Assembly: GCA_900079695.1 (NCBI GenBank)
Contig: LT599022.1
Span: forward strand, 3,959,501-3,999,500
Origin: an uncultured Alphaproteobacteria bacterium
GTDB lineage: Bacteria; Pseudomonadota; Alphaproteobacteria; Rhodospirillales; Rhodospirillaceae
Length of the DNA: 40,000 nt
Direction: 5' to 3'
The notes beneath the pieces are model-generated. The model had not been told where the DNA came from and searched no databases. It saw nothing but the letters and a program-made list of their open reading frames with translations. A program made the translations under genes and the position numbers. Of this stretch, positions 25,069 through 33,432 are shown piece by piece; the stretch's first letter is position 1, and each line of letters opens with the position of its first letter.

Positions 25069-25106
25069 TCCTTCTGCGGCGATTCGACCGGCAAACGGGA
25101 GGTTCC

Positions 25107-25415
25107 ATGGACGACGCCGGAGGCACTCCGGAAGCGGATCGGTACGTCAGCTTCCGCAACATCGACTGCGACGGCATGGCGGCGCGCCTGCTGCCGCTCG
25201 CCCTGGAACACCTCGCGGCGCGGGGGCGGCTCGACAACCCGTTCTGGGCGCGCTTCGCCGCCCGCGCCGGGGCGGTCGCGGCGCATGGCGCGGGCGGCGG
25301 CGATGCCCTCTATCTCGTCTGCTCGCACGTGATGTACCTCGCCGAGGTGTTCGAGGATCCGGGCGGCGAGGCCGGTCGGGCGCTGCTGGAGGCGATCGAG
25401 ATGCAGTGCTGCTGA
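25107..25415 (+). CDS. cowN: CowN, protects nitrogenase from carbon monoxide
   Basis: The 102-residue cytoplasmic protein shows the CowN pattern along its whole length: RYVSFRNIDCDGMAARLL, then LDNPFWARFAARAG, then ALYLVCSHVMYLAEVFED, and the C-terminal EAIEMQCC. CowN sustains nitrogen fixation in the presence of CO by interacting with nitrogenase; it was described in Rhodospirillum rubrum and Rhodobacter capsulatus. The gene predicts that this organism fixes nitrogen although no nif gene lies in the window. GGGAGG four bases before the ATG supports the start. It faces away from the Anbu operon and converges on a chemoreceptor gene 18 bases downstream. Confidence 0.92.
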   Translation: MDDAGGTPEADRYVSFRNIDCDGMAARLLPLALEHLAARGRLDNPFWARFAARAGAVAAHGAGGGDALYLVCSHVMYLAEVFEDPGGEAGRALLEAIEMQCC

Positions 25416-25433
25416 CGTCGCGAATCCGACGGC

Positions 25434-27110
25434 TCAGGCGTGGCGAACCTGACGCAGGAAGCTCTGCACCTCGCGCTCCAACTCCTGGCTTTCCCGCAGC
25501 AGGTCGTCGGCGACCGAGAACACGTCCTGCGCCATCTCGCCGGTTTCCCGTGCCGCGGTGGCGATTCCGGCGATGGTGTCGGCAACCTGGCGGGTGCCCT
25601 GCGAGGCCTGCTCGACGTTGCGGGAGATTTCCGCCGTCGCCGCGCCCTGCTCCTCCACCGCTCCGGCGATCGCCGAGAACAGTTCGTCGATCCGGCCGAC
25701 GGTGTTCGCGACGCCCTGGATCGCCGCGACCGCCGACTGGGTTTCGCTCTGGATCGCCGAAATCTGCCGGGTGATCTCGCCGGTGGCGCGGGCGGTCTGC
25801 CCCGCCAGGGTCTTGACCTCGTTGGCGACCACCGCGAAACCCTTGCCCGCCTCCCCGGCGCGGGCGCTCTCGATCGTCGCGTTGAGGGCGAGCAGGTTGG
25901 TTTCGTTGGCGATGTCGGAAATCAGGCCGACGATCTCGCCCACCGCGTCGGCGGCGGCGACGAGATCGCCCATGCGGTCGTTGGTGGCTCCGGCCTCCCG
26001 GGTGGCGTCGCGCGCGATCGTCGCCGAGTGCTGCACCTGCCGCGAGATCTCGGCGATCGAGGCGTTGAGCTCGGCGCTCGCCGCCGACACGGTTTCGACG
26101 TTGGCGGTCGCCTCCTCGGTCGCGGCGGAGACCGTGGCGCTCTGGTGCTGGGCCTGTTCGGCGTTGCGGCTCAGGGCCTCGGAGGCGTGGTGCAGGTGCT
26201 CCACCAGCGTCCGGACCTTCGCGATCAGCGCATGGACCACGGCGTCGAACCCGGACGTCAACGCCTCGATCCGCCGCTGCCGCGCCTCCCGCTCGGCGAT
26301 CGCCGCCTTTTCCTCCGCCTCGAGCTGGCGCTGACGCACGGCGTTCTGCTTGAACACCGTCAGCGCCTGGCCCATCTCCTCGACCTCGTCGTGGAAGCGC
26401 ACGGCGGGGATCGCGACCCCGAGATCGCCGTCGGCGAGCCCGCGCATCGCCGCGGTCAGGCTGCGCAGCGGACCGGTGATGCCGGAGCCGATCCACAGCG
26501 CGATGCCCACGCCCAGCATCACGCCCGCCGCCATCAGTGCCGCGCCGAGCCAGGTCAGGGTTTCGAACAGGGCCCCGGCCGCGTCGGCGTCGGCCTTGGC
26601 GGTGGTGAGCTGCAGGGCGATCAGTTTGTCGATCTGCGCGGTCACCGGGTCGATGAGCGGATAGAGACGGGTCGCGGCGAAGCTCTCGATGCCGCCCGCG
26701 TCGCCGGCGCGCAGCAGCGCCGCGAGTTCTTCGGCGCCGGCGTCGGCGGCCCGCATGAGCGGGCGCGTCTCCTCGATCAGGCGCCGTTCCTCGGGCGTCA
26801 GTTCGGTCGCGGTGTAGGCCTTCCAGCGTTGGGCGATGGTCTCGTTCGCCTGCGCGACGTTCCGCAAGGCCCGGTCGCGGTCGAGGGCGCCGGAGCGGGC
26901 CTTGTGGGTGGTGTCGACGATGTTGACGGCGTAGGCGTCGGACACCTGCTTGAGGTCGCGCAGAGGCACCACGCGGTCGTTGTAGATCCCGGACATCGCC
27001 TGCTGCATCCGCGACATGCCGATGAAGCCGCCGATTCCGACGCCGATCATGAGGATCAGCAGCGCCGCCGGGATCAGGATCAGCCGCCCGGCGATTCGCA
27101 TGTTCCGCAT
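25434..27110 (-). CDS. Methyl-accepting chemotaxis protein with 4-helix-bundle sensor
   Basis: The 558-residue receptor starts at the ATG at 27110, preceded by GGGAA. It has a membrane helix at about 7-29, a periplasmic four-helix-type sensor (about 35-185), a second helix (about 188-212), HAMP, and an uninterrupted signalling coiled coil with the tip [19 protein letters not shown]. The C-terminus ([19 protein letters not shown]) lacks the CheR/CheB-binding pentapeptide. The ligand is unknown. The frame extends upstream to 27263 but without membrane or sensor features there. This intact paralogue shows what the broken receptor gene at 693-2727 is missing. Confidence 0.92.
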   Translation of the reverse strand: MRNMRIAGRLILIPAALLILMIGVGIGGFIGMSRMQQAMSGIYNDRVVPLRDLKQVSDAYAVNIVDTTHKARSGALDRDRALRNVAQANETIAQRWKAYTATELTPEERRLIEETRPLMRAADAGAEELAALLRAGDAGGIESFAATRLYPLIDPVTAQIDKLIALQLTTAKADADAAGALFETLTWLGAALMAAGVMLGVGIALWIGSGITGPLRSLTAAMRGLADGDLGVAIPAVRFHDEVEEMGQALTVFKQNAVRQRQLEAEEKAAIAEREARQRRIEALTSGFDAVVHALIAKVRTLVEHLHHASEALSRNAEQAQHQSATVSAATEEATANVETVSAASAELNASIAEISRQVQHSATIARDATREAGATNDRMGDLVAAADAVGEIVGLISDIANETNLLALNATIESARAGEAGKGFAVVANEVKTLAGQTARATGEITRQISAIQSETQSAVAAIQGVANTVGRIDELFSAIAGAVEEQGAATAEISRNVEQASQGTRQVADTIAGIATAARETGEMAQDVFSVADDLLRESQELEREVQSFLRQVRHA

Positions 27111-27131
27111 TGGTTCCCGTCTCCCGCAAGC

Positions 27132-27150
27132 CGCGGGCGGCACGCCCGCG
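27132..27150. repeat. Stem-loop upstream of the second chemoreceptor
   Basis: CGCGGGCG-gca-CGCCCGCG is a perfect 8 bp stem with a 3-base loop, 22 bases before the receptor start codon on the minus strand. It could hinder ribosome access. Apart from it, the 199-base gap to nudC shows only the CAGGAGAG ribosome site of nudC. Confidence 0.4.
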
Positions 27151-27309
27151 ATGTCGATTCTTCCGGAGTTCGCCGCACGACCTCCAGCCTCGCCCTTTCG
27201 TCTCAGATGGGGAGGAATTCCGCAACCGAAAGATGTGGATAGCAAGGAATCGCTTGTCCGCACGGCGGCGGCGGACTAGGGTTTCGCCTCGTTTCGACAG
27301 GAGAGCGAC

Positions 27310-28263
27310 ATGGGCGGATTCGCGATCGGCTACACCGGCGGCGATTACGACCGCGCGTGCGAGCGGCGGCTCGACGACGCCTGGATCGCGGCGGAGATCG
27401 CCGCGGCGCGCTGCCGGATCGTGCCGGTGTGGCGCGACCGCAATCTCGTCTCCGGCTGGCCCGATGCCGCGCCGCGCGCCGCCTTCCTCAATTCCGACGC
27501 GGCCAGGGCGTTGCTCGCCGATCCGGCGAACGGCGCGATTCTCCTCGGCGTCGATACCGGCGGCGCGGTGTTCGCCCTCGACGTCTCCGGGCGCGACGAG
27601 GCGGAGGCCGCCTTCGGCCTCGGCGCCTATGCCGAAATCCGGGGGCTTTCGGCGCTGCTGCCGCCCGCCGAGGCGGCGCTGCTGGCGACCGCGCGCGGCC
27701 TCTGCCATTGGCACCGCACCCACCGCTTCTGCGGCGCCTGCGGGCACCCCACCGAAAGCCGCGAGGTCGGGCACTCGCGCCTCTGCACCGATCCGGCGTG
27801 CGCGCGGCAGCACTACCCGCGCCTCGATCCGGCGGTGATCATGCTGGTGGAGAGCGTCGACGCGGCGGGGCGGCCGGTGTGTCTGCTCGCCCACAACGCG
27901 CGCTTTCCCGGCAACGTCTTTTCGACCCTCGCGGGGTTCGTCGAAATCGGCGAAACCCTCGAACAGGCGGTACGCCGCGAGGTGATGGAAGAGGTCGGGT
28001 GCGCCGTCGCCGAGGTCTCGTATCGTGCCTCGCAGCCGTGGCCGTTCCCGTCCTCGATCATGCTCGGCTTCCGCGCCACCGCCGCGTTCGCGCCGCTGAA
28101 GCCCGACGCGGTGGAAGTGTCCGACGCGCGCTGGTTCACCGCCGCCGATCTCGACGCCGCGGCGGAATGGGAAGAGGAGGGCGCGGCTTTGCGGCTGCCG
28201 CGCCGCGATTCGATCGCCCGCTTTTTGATCGAAGGCTGGCGCGCCGAACGCGCCCGACCCTAA
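27310..28263 (+). CDS. nudC: NAD(H)/RNA-decapping pyrophosphatase NudC
   Basis: The 317-residue Nudix hydrolase has the NudC zinc ribbon (Cys141, Cys144, Cys159, Cys164), the YPRLDPAVI strand, a complete Nudix box (GFVEIGETLEQAVRREVMEEVG, split over residues about 216-238 around the REVMEEVG core) and the NudC-specific SQPWPFPSS motif. NudC cleaves NADH to NMNH and AMP and removes NAD caps from RNA. CAGGAGAG precedes the ATG. Its stop overlaps the stop of the convergent flavin-reductase-like gene (TAA within cccTAAtcg). Confidence 0.95.
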   Translation: MGGFAIGYTGGDYDRACERRLDDAWIAAEIAAARCRIVPVWRDRNLVSGWPDAAPRAAFLNSDAARALLADPANGAILLGVDTGGAVFALDVSGRDEAEAAFGLGAYAEIRGLSALLPPAEAALLATARGLCHWHRTHRFCGACGHPTESREVGHSRLCTDPACARQHYPRLDPAVIMLVESVDAAGRPVCLLAHNARFPGNVFSTLAGFVEIGETLEQAVRREVMEEVGCAVAEVSYRASQPWPFPSSIMLGFRATAAFAPLKPDAVEVSDARWFTAADLDAAAEWEEEGAALRLPRRDSIARFLIEGWRAERARP

Positions 28264-28832
28264 TCGAGATCCACGGGATTGCCGATGGCGTAGAAGTGCC
28301 CGCCCGCGACGTGGTGCAGGCTGCGCCACGCCGGATCGGCGCTCTCGAAGCGCCAGCGGCCGTCGGCGAAGGCGCGCGAATCGGCCCAGGCGGCGGTCAC
28401 CTCGCCGATGAACAGGTCGTAGGTCTGCTGGTTGTGCGGTTCGGAGATCACGCGGCACGCCAGCCAGGCCGAGCACCCGGCCACCAGCGGCAGGTCGCAG
28501 TCCGGCGCGCGGAAGAGATCGACGCCGCAGGAGGCGAGCTTGTCGGGCGCGTCGGCGAGGCTCACCGAGCCGACGCCGAGGGCGAGCCGCGCCTGTGCCG
28601 CGGTCGGCACCTGGACCGCGAAGCCGCCGCTCTTCTCCAGCAGCGCGCGGGTGCGCGAGGCCTTGTCGATCACCACGGTGAGCTTCGGCGGCGAGAAGTC
28701 GAGGGCGCAGGCCCAGGCGGCCGTCATGACGTCGGCGACGCCGTCGTGGGCGGCGGAAACCAGGACCGTCGGGCCGTGGTTGATGAGGCGGTAGGCGCGG
28801 TCGAGCGCGACCGGCAAGACGTGCGGATCCAT
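28260..28832 (-). CDS. Flavin reductase-like (FMN-binding split barrel) protein
   Basis: The 190-residue protein fits the flavin reductase-like domain: a start with PVALDRAYRLINHGPTVLVS, then MTAAWACALDFSPPKLTVVID, and GCSAWLACRVISEP. Members bind FMN and reduce it for partner monooxygenases, or are uncharacterised FMN proteins. No partner oxygenase lies nearby. GAGGAC precedes the ATG. It sits alone between the NudC gene and a bidirectional terminator, so the physiological role cannot be inferred. Confidence 0.85.
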   Translation of the reverse strand: MDPHVLPVALDRAYRLINHGPTVLVSAAHDGVADVMTAAWACALDFSPPKLTVVIDKASRTRALLEKSGGFAVQVPTAAQARLALGVGSVSLADAPDKLASCGVDLFRAPDCDLPLVAGCSAWLACRVISEPHNQQTYDLFIGEVTAAWADSRAFADGRWRFESADPAWRSLHHVAGGHFYAIGNPVDLD

Positions 28833-28856
28833 GATGTCCTCGAAACGGGGGCGTGA

Positions 28857-28886
28857 AAAAGGCCCGGGACGACCCCCGGGCCTTTT
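28857..28886. terminator. Bidirectional intrinsic terminator
   Basis: AAAAGGCCCGGG-acgacc-CCCGGGCCTTTT forms a perfect 12 bp stem whose A/T ends give a T-run on both strands. It ends the OmpA-lipoprotein transcript (stop at 28911, minus strand) just before the flavin-reductase gene. Confidence 0.92.
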
Positions 28887-28910
28887 CCGTTATCGCGAAG
28901 CGTGCGCCGC

Positions 28911-29756
28911 TTACTTCACGAAGGTCACGGTCACCTGGCGGTTTTCCGGTTCCTTCACGCCGTCGGCGGTCGGCTTCGGCAGCTGCTGCTCGCCCAGCGC
29001 GCGCTCGCGCACCACCGCAGCCGGGACGCCCTTGTCGTTCAGAGCCTTGACCACCGCGTTGGCGCGGCGCTCGGAGAGCTTCTGATTGTAGGCGTTCGGG
29101 CCGGAGGCGTCGGCGTGACCGGTCACCTGCACCGCCGAGGGCTTCTGGCTCTGGTAGGCGGTGACGATGCGGTCGACGAAGGTGCGGGCCTCAGGCGTCA
29201 GGTTGGACTTGTCGAAGGCGAAGAAGATCCGCCACACCGACTCGCCGGCGGCGCTCGGGGCCGCGACCGGCTGCTTCGGCGGGGCGACGGTGCAATCCGG
29301 CACCGCCTTCATGAATTCGCCGCGGGTCCAGGCGATGTCCTGCGGCTGATGGCCTTCCTCGGACTGCTCCATCCAGTGCTCGAACCACGCCTGGGCGCGG
29401 GCGCAGGCGAGCGGAGCGGACTTCGCCGCACCGGCGGCGAGGGCCTCGGAGAGGCGCTTGTAGCCGCTGCCGATCTCGGCGACGTCCTTCTCGAGGTGAC
29501 GCTCCGAGGGATTCTGGAGCATCGGCGGCTTGCCGGCGGCGGCCATTTCGGCACGGCTGGTGAAGAAGTCGACCGAGATCCAGTCTTCTTCGTGCTGCTC
29601 GAACTTGGCGCGCTCGACGTACTGCTGCTGCAACGCCTTGGCGAACGCGTCACCCTGGTTCGGCAGCTTTTCGGTTCCCGCGATGTCCCAGGCGCAGCCG
29701 CTCAAAAGCAGCATGCCGGTGGCGGCGACGACCGCAGATCCGGTTTGAATTCGCAT
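28911..29756 (-). CDS. OmpA-family outer-membrane lipoprotein
   Basis: The 281-residue product has a lipoprotein signal MLLLSGC (Cys21), a family-specific middle domain rich in Glu/Lys (about 25-165) and a C-terminal OmpA/MotB peptidoglycan-binding domain. That domain is read from RIFFAFDKSNLTPEARTFVD, VQVTGHADASGPNAYNQKLSERRANAV and a final NRQVTVTFVK. It should tie the outer membrane to the cell wall. A GGGAGA six bases before the ATG at 29756 fixes the start; the frame runs on to 29993 but without a signal peptide there. It ends at a strong terminator. The 178-base gap to rimO holds only its leader. Confidence 0.88.
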   Translation of the reverse strand: MRIQTGSAVVAATGMLLLSGCAWDIAGTEKLPNQGDAFAKALQQQYVERAKFEQHEEDWISVDFFTSRAEMAAAGKPPMLQNPSERHLEKDVAEIGSGYKRLSEALAAGAAKSAPLACARAQAWFEHWMEQSEEGHQPQDIAWTRGEFMKAVPDCTVAPPKQPVAAPSAAGESVWRIFFAFDKSNLTPEARTFVDRIVTAYQSQKPSAVQVTGHADASGPNAYNQKLSERRANAVVKALNDKGVPAAVVRERALGEQQLPKPTADGVKEPENRQVTVTFVK

Positions 29757-29934
29757 TGTTGTCTCCCTTTGGTCTGGTTCGCATGCGGCCCGCTGACATA
29801 CTCGGCCGTGGCTCAACGAAAAAACCCTGCCCAGATTGCAAACAAGTTGGGGGCAAAGACTTCCGACGCAACCCCCTCGCCGCGAAAAATTCAACCAAGG
29901 GAACAGTTTGGCCGATCCTTGCGTTAAGAAATGC

Positions 29935-31284
29935 TCAGTCGCGCTCCACCAGGCTCCCCCACAGGTCGTAGTCTTCGGCGTGTTCGACCTCAACTTCTAC
30001 GATATCGCCAACTGCGACGCGGGTTTCGCCGTTGAGATACACCTCGCCGTCGATATCCGGCGCGTCGGCGGCGGACCGGCCGATCGCGCCCTCTTCGTCG
30101 ACCTCGTCGACGATCACGTCGATGCGGGTGCCGATCTTGGCCGCCATCCGCCGCGCCGAAACCGCCTGCTGCGCCTGCATGAAGCGGTGCCAGCGCTCGT
30201 CCTTGACCTCTTCGGGCAGGTGGTCCGCGAGGGCGTTGGCGGGCGCCCCCGCGACGTTCTCGTATTTGAAGCAACCGACGCGGTCGAGCTCCGCCTGGTC
30301 GATCCAGTCGAGCAGCGCCGCGAAATCCGCCTCGGTCTCGCCGGGGAAGCCGACGATGAAGGTGGAACGCAGGGTCAGCCCCGGCACCTTGTCGCGCCAG
30401 TGGCGGATCCGTTCGAGCAGCCGGTCGTGGCCGCCCGGGCGGCGCATCGCCTTGAGCACGCTCGGGCTGGCGTGCTGGAACGGGATGTCGAGGTAAGGGA
30501 GGATCGCGCCGTCGGCCATCAGCGGCAGCAGGTCCTCGATCTCGCGGGTGGGATAGACGTAATGCAGCCGCACCCACAGGCCGAGCTTGCCGAGCGCCTC
30601 GCACAGGTCGACGACGTGGGCGCGCACCGGCCCGCCGCGCCAGGTGGTCGCCGCATGGCGGAGATCGCGGCCGTAGGCGGAAGTGTCCTGCGAGATCACC
30701 AGCAGTTCCTGCACCCCGGCGTCGGCGAGCGCCTCCGCCTCGTAGAGGATCTTCGCCGCCGGACGGCTGGCCAGCGGCCCGCGGAGCTGCGGAATGATGC
30801 AGAACGCGCAGGCGTGGTCGCAGCCCTCGGAGATCTTGAGGTAGGCGTAGTGGCGGGGGGTGAGGCGCACGCCTTCGGGCGGCACCAGCGCGGTGTGGGG
30901 GTTGTCGTCGGGCGGCGCGGCGGCGTGGACCGCCCGCATCACCGCCTCGTACTGATGCGGGCCGGACACCGCGAGAACCTGGGGAAACTGCTTGCGGACG
31001 GTGGCTTCGTCGACGCCGAGGCAGCCGGTGACGATCACCTTGCCGTTCTCGGCGATCGCCTCGCCGATCGCGGCGAGGGATTCCGCCCGCGCGCTGTCGA
31101 GGAAGCCGCAGGTGTTGACGATCACCGCGTCGGCGTCGGCATAGGTGGGGGAGATCGCATAGCCCTCGGCGCGCAGGCGGGTGAGGATGCGTTCGGAATC
31201 GACCAGCGCCTTCGGGCAGCCGAGGCTGACGATGCCGATCTTGCGCGCGGCCGAAGCCGCGAGGGGGGTGGATGGCGTGCTCAT
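29935..31284 (-). CDS. rimO: Ribosomal protein S12 methylthiotransferase RimO
   Basis: This 449-residue radical SAM enzyme methylthiolates an aspartate of ribosomal protein S12. It has an N-terminal UPF0004 domain with cluster cysteines 23, 59 and 88, the radical-SAM triad Cys155/Cys159/Cys162 in CDHACAFC, and a C-terminal TRAM-like domain ending [16 protein letters not shown]. The conserved starting strand ([17 protein letters not shown]) is typical of RimO rather than MiaB. The start at 31284 has GGAG upstream; an in-frame extension to 31326 overlaps terminator sequence and is rejected. Confidence 0.95.
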   Translation of the reverse strand: MSTPSTPLAASAARKIGIVSLGCPKALVDSERILTRLRAEGYAISPTYADADAVIVNTCGFLDSARAESLAAIGEAIAENGKVIVTGCLGVDEATVRKQFPQVLAVSGPHQYEAVMRAVHAAAPPDDNPHTALVPPEGVRLTPRHYAYLKISEGCDHACAFCIIPQLRGPLASRPAAKILYEAEALADAGVQELLVISQDTSAYGRDLRHAATTWRGGPVRAHVVDLCEALGKLGLWVRLHYVYPTREIEDLLPLMADGAILPYLDIPFQHASPSVLKAMRRPGGHDRLLERIRHWRDKVPGLTLRSTFIVGFPGETEADFAALLDWIDQAELDRVGCFKYENVAGAPANALADHLPEEVKDERWHRFMQAQQAVSARRMAAKIGTRIDVIVDEVDEEGAIGRSAADAPDIDGEVYLNGETRVAVGDIVEVEVEHAEDYDLWGSLVERD

Positions 31285-31324
31285 GCCGCTCCAATATGGA
31301 CCGCCGCGGGCGCAGTCAACAGGC

Positions 31325-31354
31325 AAAAAAGCGGCCCGCCATCGCTGACGGGCC
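31325..31354 (-). terminator. Intrinsic terminator downstream of alanine dehydrogenase
   Basis: On the minus strand GGCCCG-N10-CGGGCC is followed by GCTTTTTTG. The 6 bp core can extend slightly by wobble pairs. It separates ald from rimO. Confidence 0.85.
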
Positions 31355-31398
31355 GGTGAAGTCTATCCTGTGGAACGAAACGAACTCAACCAGTCACG

Positions 31399-31474
31399 CG
31401 GCGCGCATCCGCGCGCCGTTTCCAGATCAACCGACCTCTGGAACGGCCGTCGCGCGCGGAGAGGCTCCGCGCGC
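31399..31474. repeat. Two GC-rich hairpins between ald and its terminator
   Basis: CGGCGCGC-atcc-GCGCGCCG (31399-31418) and GCGCGCGGA-gaggc-TCCGCGCGC (31452-31474) are perfect 8 and 9 bp stems in the ald 3' region. They share GCGCGC cores and may protect the transcript end. Confidence 0.55.
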
Positions 31475-31489
31475 CTCCTCGGTTTCGCC

Positions 31490-32611
31490 TCAGGCGGCGC
31501 AGGCGTCCGCCGGGCGATAGTCGGCGGTGCGGCCGAGAGCCTCGGCGACCGCCTTGAAGGTGATGCGGCCCTCGTGGATGTTGAGGCCGTTGCGCAGCCC
31601 CGCGTCGTCGGCGAGCGCGCGTTTCCAGCCTTTGTCGGCGAGCGCGAGCGCATACGGCAGGGTGGCGTGATTGAGGGCGTAGGTGCTGGTGCGCGCCACC
31701 GCACCCGGCATGTTGGCGACGCAGTAGTGGATCACGCCGTCGACGACGAAGGTCGGCGCGTCGTGGGTGGTGGCGCGGCTGGTTTCGAGGCAGCCGCCCT
31801 GGTCGATCGCGATGTCGACGATCACCGAGCCCGGCTGCATCGTCTTGAGGTTGGCGCGGGAGACCAGCTTCGGCGCGGAGGCGCCCGGGATCAGCACCGC
31901 GCCGATCACCAGATCGGCGTCGGTCAGCAGCGCCTCGACCGCGTCGACGGTGGAATAGACGGTCTTGGCGCGGCCGCCGAAGATCGCGTCGAGATGCCGC
32001 AGGCGCGGCACCGACTTGTCGACGATCGTGACGTCGGCGCCCGAGCCGAGCGCGACGTGCGCGGCGTTGGTGCCGGCGACGCCGCCGCCGAGGATCACCA
32101 CCTTGCCCGGCGGCACGCCCGGCACGCCGCCCAGCAGCACGCCGCGGCCGCCCTGGGCCTTTTCGAGCGCATGCGCGCCCGCCTGGATCGACATCCGCCC
32201 GGCGACCTCGCTCATCGGCGCGAGCAGCGGCAGGCCGCCGTCGGCGGCGGTCACGGTCTCGTAGGCGATCGCGGTACAGCCGGAGGCCATCAGCGCCTCG
32301 GCCTGATCCGGGTCGGGGGCGAGGTGGAGGTAGGTGAAGAGAACCTGGCCCGGGCGCAGCATTCTGCACTCGTCGAGCTGCGGCTCCTTGACCTTGATCA
32401 CCATCTCCGCCGTTTCGAAGACCTCGGCGGCGGTGGGGACGATGGTAGCGCCCGCGGCGGCATAGGCCGCGTCGGCGGCGCCGATACCCGCTCCGGCCCC
32501 GGCCTCGATCAGAACCTGATGGCCGTGGTGGACGAGTTCGCGCGCCGCCGCCGGGGCAAGCCCGACGCGGTACTCGTGATTCTTGATCTCTGTGGGAACG
32601 CCGATGCGCAT
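31490..32611 (-). CDS. ald: Alanine dehydrogenase
   Basis: The 373-residue NAD enzyme interconverts alanine and pyruvate plus ammonia. Catalytic residues fall exactly at the family's positions: Arg15, Lys75, His96 and Asp270. The nucleotide-binding loop is GGGVAG (175-180). The ATG at 32611 has GAGGA upstream; an in-frame extension to 32656 runs into the promoter. A divergent Lrp/AsnC gene looks like its regulator (AldR type). The enzyme may recycle alanine made by the beta-alanine transaminase and link it to ammonia status. Confidence 0.95.
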   Translation of the reverse strand: MRIGVPTEIKNHEYRVGLAPAAARELVHHGHQVLIEAGAGAGIGAADAAYAAAGATIVPTAAEVFETAEMVIKVKEPQLDECRMLRPGQVLFTYLHLAPDPDQAEALMASGCTAIAYETVTAADGGLPLLAPMSEVAGRMSIQAGAHALEKAQGGRGVLLGGVPGVPPGKVVILGGGVAGTNAAHVALGSGADVTIVDKSVPRLRHLDAIFGGRAKTVYSTVDAVEALLTDADLVIGAVLIPGASAPKLVSRANLKTMQPGSVIVDIAIDQGGCLETSRATTHDAPTFVVDGVIHYCVANMPGAVARTSTYALNHATLPYALALADKGWKRALADDAGLRNGLNIHEGRITFKAVAEALGRTADYRPADACAA

Positions 32612-32764
32612 GTGGGGTGGTCCTCGGGTCGAAGGTGTGGGGTCAACACAACGCACCGATTATACCTTTCGTCGGGGCGAAAATCCTTGCAAAGAGGGGC
32701 GCGCGGTGGCGTTATTTCCGCACAAAATTGTGTGGTCACACCCCAAACGCAACGGAATGCGGCG
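32612..32764. promoter_or_regulatory. ald/Lrp divergent control region with repeated GTGT/ACAC sites
   Basis: A perfect TATAAT -10 for ald lies on the minus strand at 32664-32659. Three dyads occur: GTGT-N7-ACAC (32635-32649), CACAA-aa-TTGTG (32721-32732) and GTGTG-gt-CACAC (32730-32741), the last two overlapping. Spaced repeats of this kind suit octameric Lrp/AsnC proteins that wrap DNA. Confidence 0.6.
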
Positions 32765-33241
32765 ATGCTCGACGAAACCGACGTAAAAATATTGCGCACC
32801 CTTCAGGACGACGGCCGCATCACCAACGTCGAGCTGGCGAGCCGGGTCAACCTCTCCCCTTCGGCATGCCTGCGGCGCGTCCAGGCGCTCGAAGGGCAGG
32901 GGGTGATCCGCAGCTATACCGTGCTGATCAACGAGGCTGCGCTCGGGCACAAGCTCAGCATCTTCATCCAGATCACCCTCGACCGGCAGACCGAGGACTT
33001 CCTCTCCGCGTTCGAGGAGGCGGTGAAGAGGTGCCCGGAGATCATGGACTGCTATCTGATGTCCGGCCAGGCCGACTACCTGCTGCGCGTCGTCGCCCGC
33101 GACGCCGAGGACTACGAGCGGCTGCACAAGGAGACGCTTTCGCGCCTCCCCGGAGTCGCGCGGATCCAGACCAGCATCGCGTTGCGCCGCGTGGTGCGCC
33201 GTCAGGTCGCTCCGCCCGGCCTGTTCGACACGCCGAACTGA
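32765..33241 (+). CDS. Lrp/AsnC-family regulator, probable AldR
   Basis: The 158-residue protein has an N-terminal helix-turn-helix (LDETDVKILRTLQDDGRITN, then ELASRVNLSPSACLRRVQALE) and a C-terminal RAM effector domain (CYLMSGQADYLLRVVARD, then LSRLPGVARIQTSIALR). Divergence from ald with shared dyads suggests that it activates alanine dehydrogenase in response to alanine or another amino acid. The upstream frame is open but lacks family similarity, so the ATG at 32765 is taken; no strong ribosome site is visible. Confidence 0.92.
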   Translation: MLDETDVKILRTLQDDGRITNVELASRVNLSPSACLRRVQALEGQGVIRSYTVLINEAALGHKLSIFIQITLDRQTEDFLSAFEEAVKRCPEIMDCYLMSGQADYLLRVVARDAEDYERLHKETLSRLPGVARIQTSIALRRVVRRQVAPPGLFDTPN

Positions 33242-33391
33242 GCGCGGTCGGCCGAAGCGCTTGAGGAGGAATACCCGGCCCGCGCCCGGCGGGTGGTCCC
33301 CGATCGAGACCAAGACTTAGCCGAGGCGGCGGTGGAAGGCTGAAGGCCGAACAGGTCGGGCATCGGGTTTCTCGCGGGGGCGCCTTTCCGC

Positions 33392-33409
33392 CGCCGGCGT
33401 ATACCGGCG
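33392..33409. repeat. Small dyad in the Lrp/EAL intergenic gap
   Basis: CGCCGG-cgtata-CCGGCG, 24 bases past the phosphodiesterase stop. No T-run follows. I see no other convincing feature in the 191-base gap 33242-33432. Confidence 0.35.
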
Positions 33410-33432
33410 CGAAGGAGCCCGGCAACCGCGCC

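Noticed and set aside
25147-28476. Very long minus-strand frame (1109 codons) across cowN, the second receptor and nudC
   Set aside because: It crosses three recognisable genes on both strands, is low-complexity Arg/Gly-rich and has no domain or ribosome site.
33042-33425. Minus-strand short frames in the Lrp/EAL gap, including one starting MPDLFGLQPSTAA at 33363
   Set aside because: They run antisense through the Lrp gene, lack ribosome sites and show no family I recognise.
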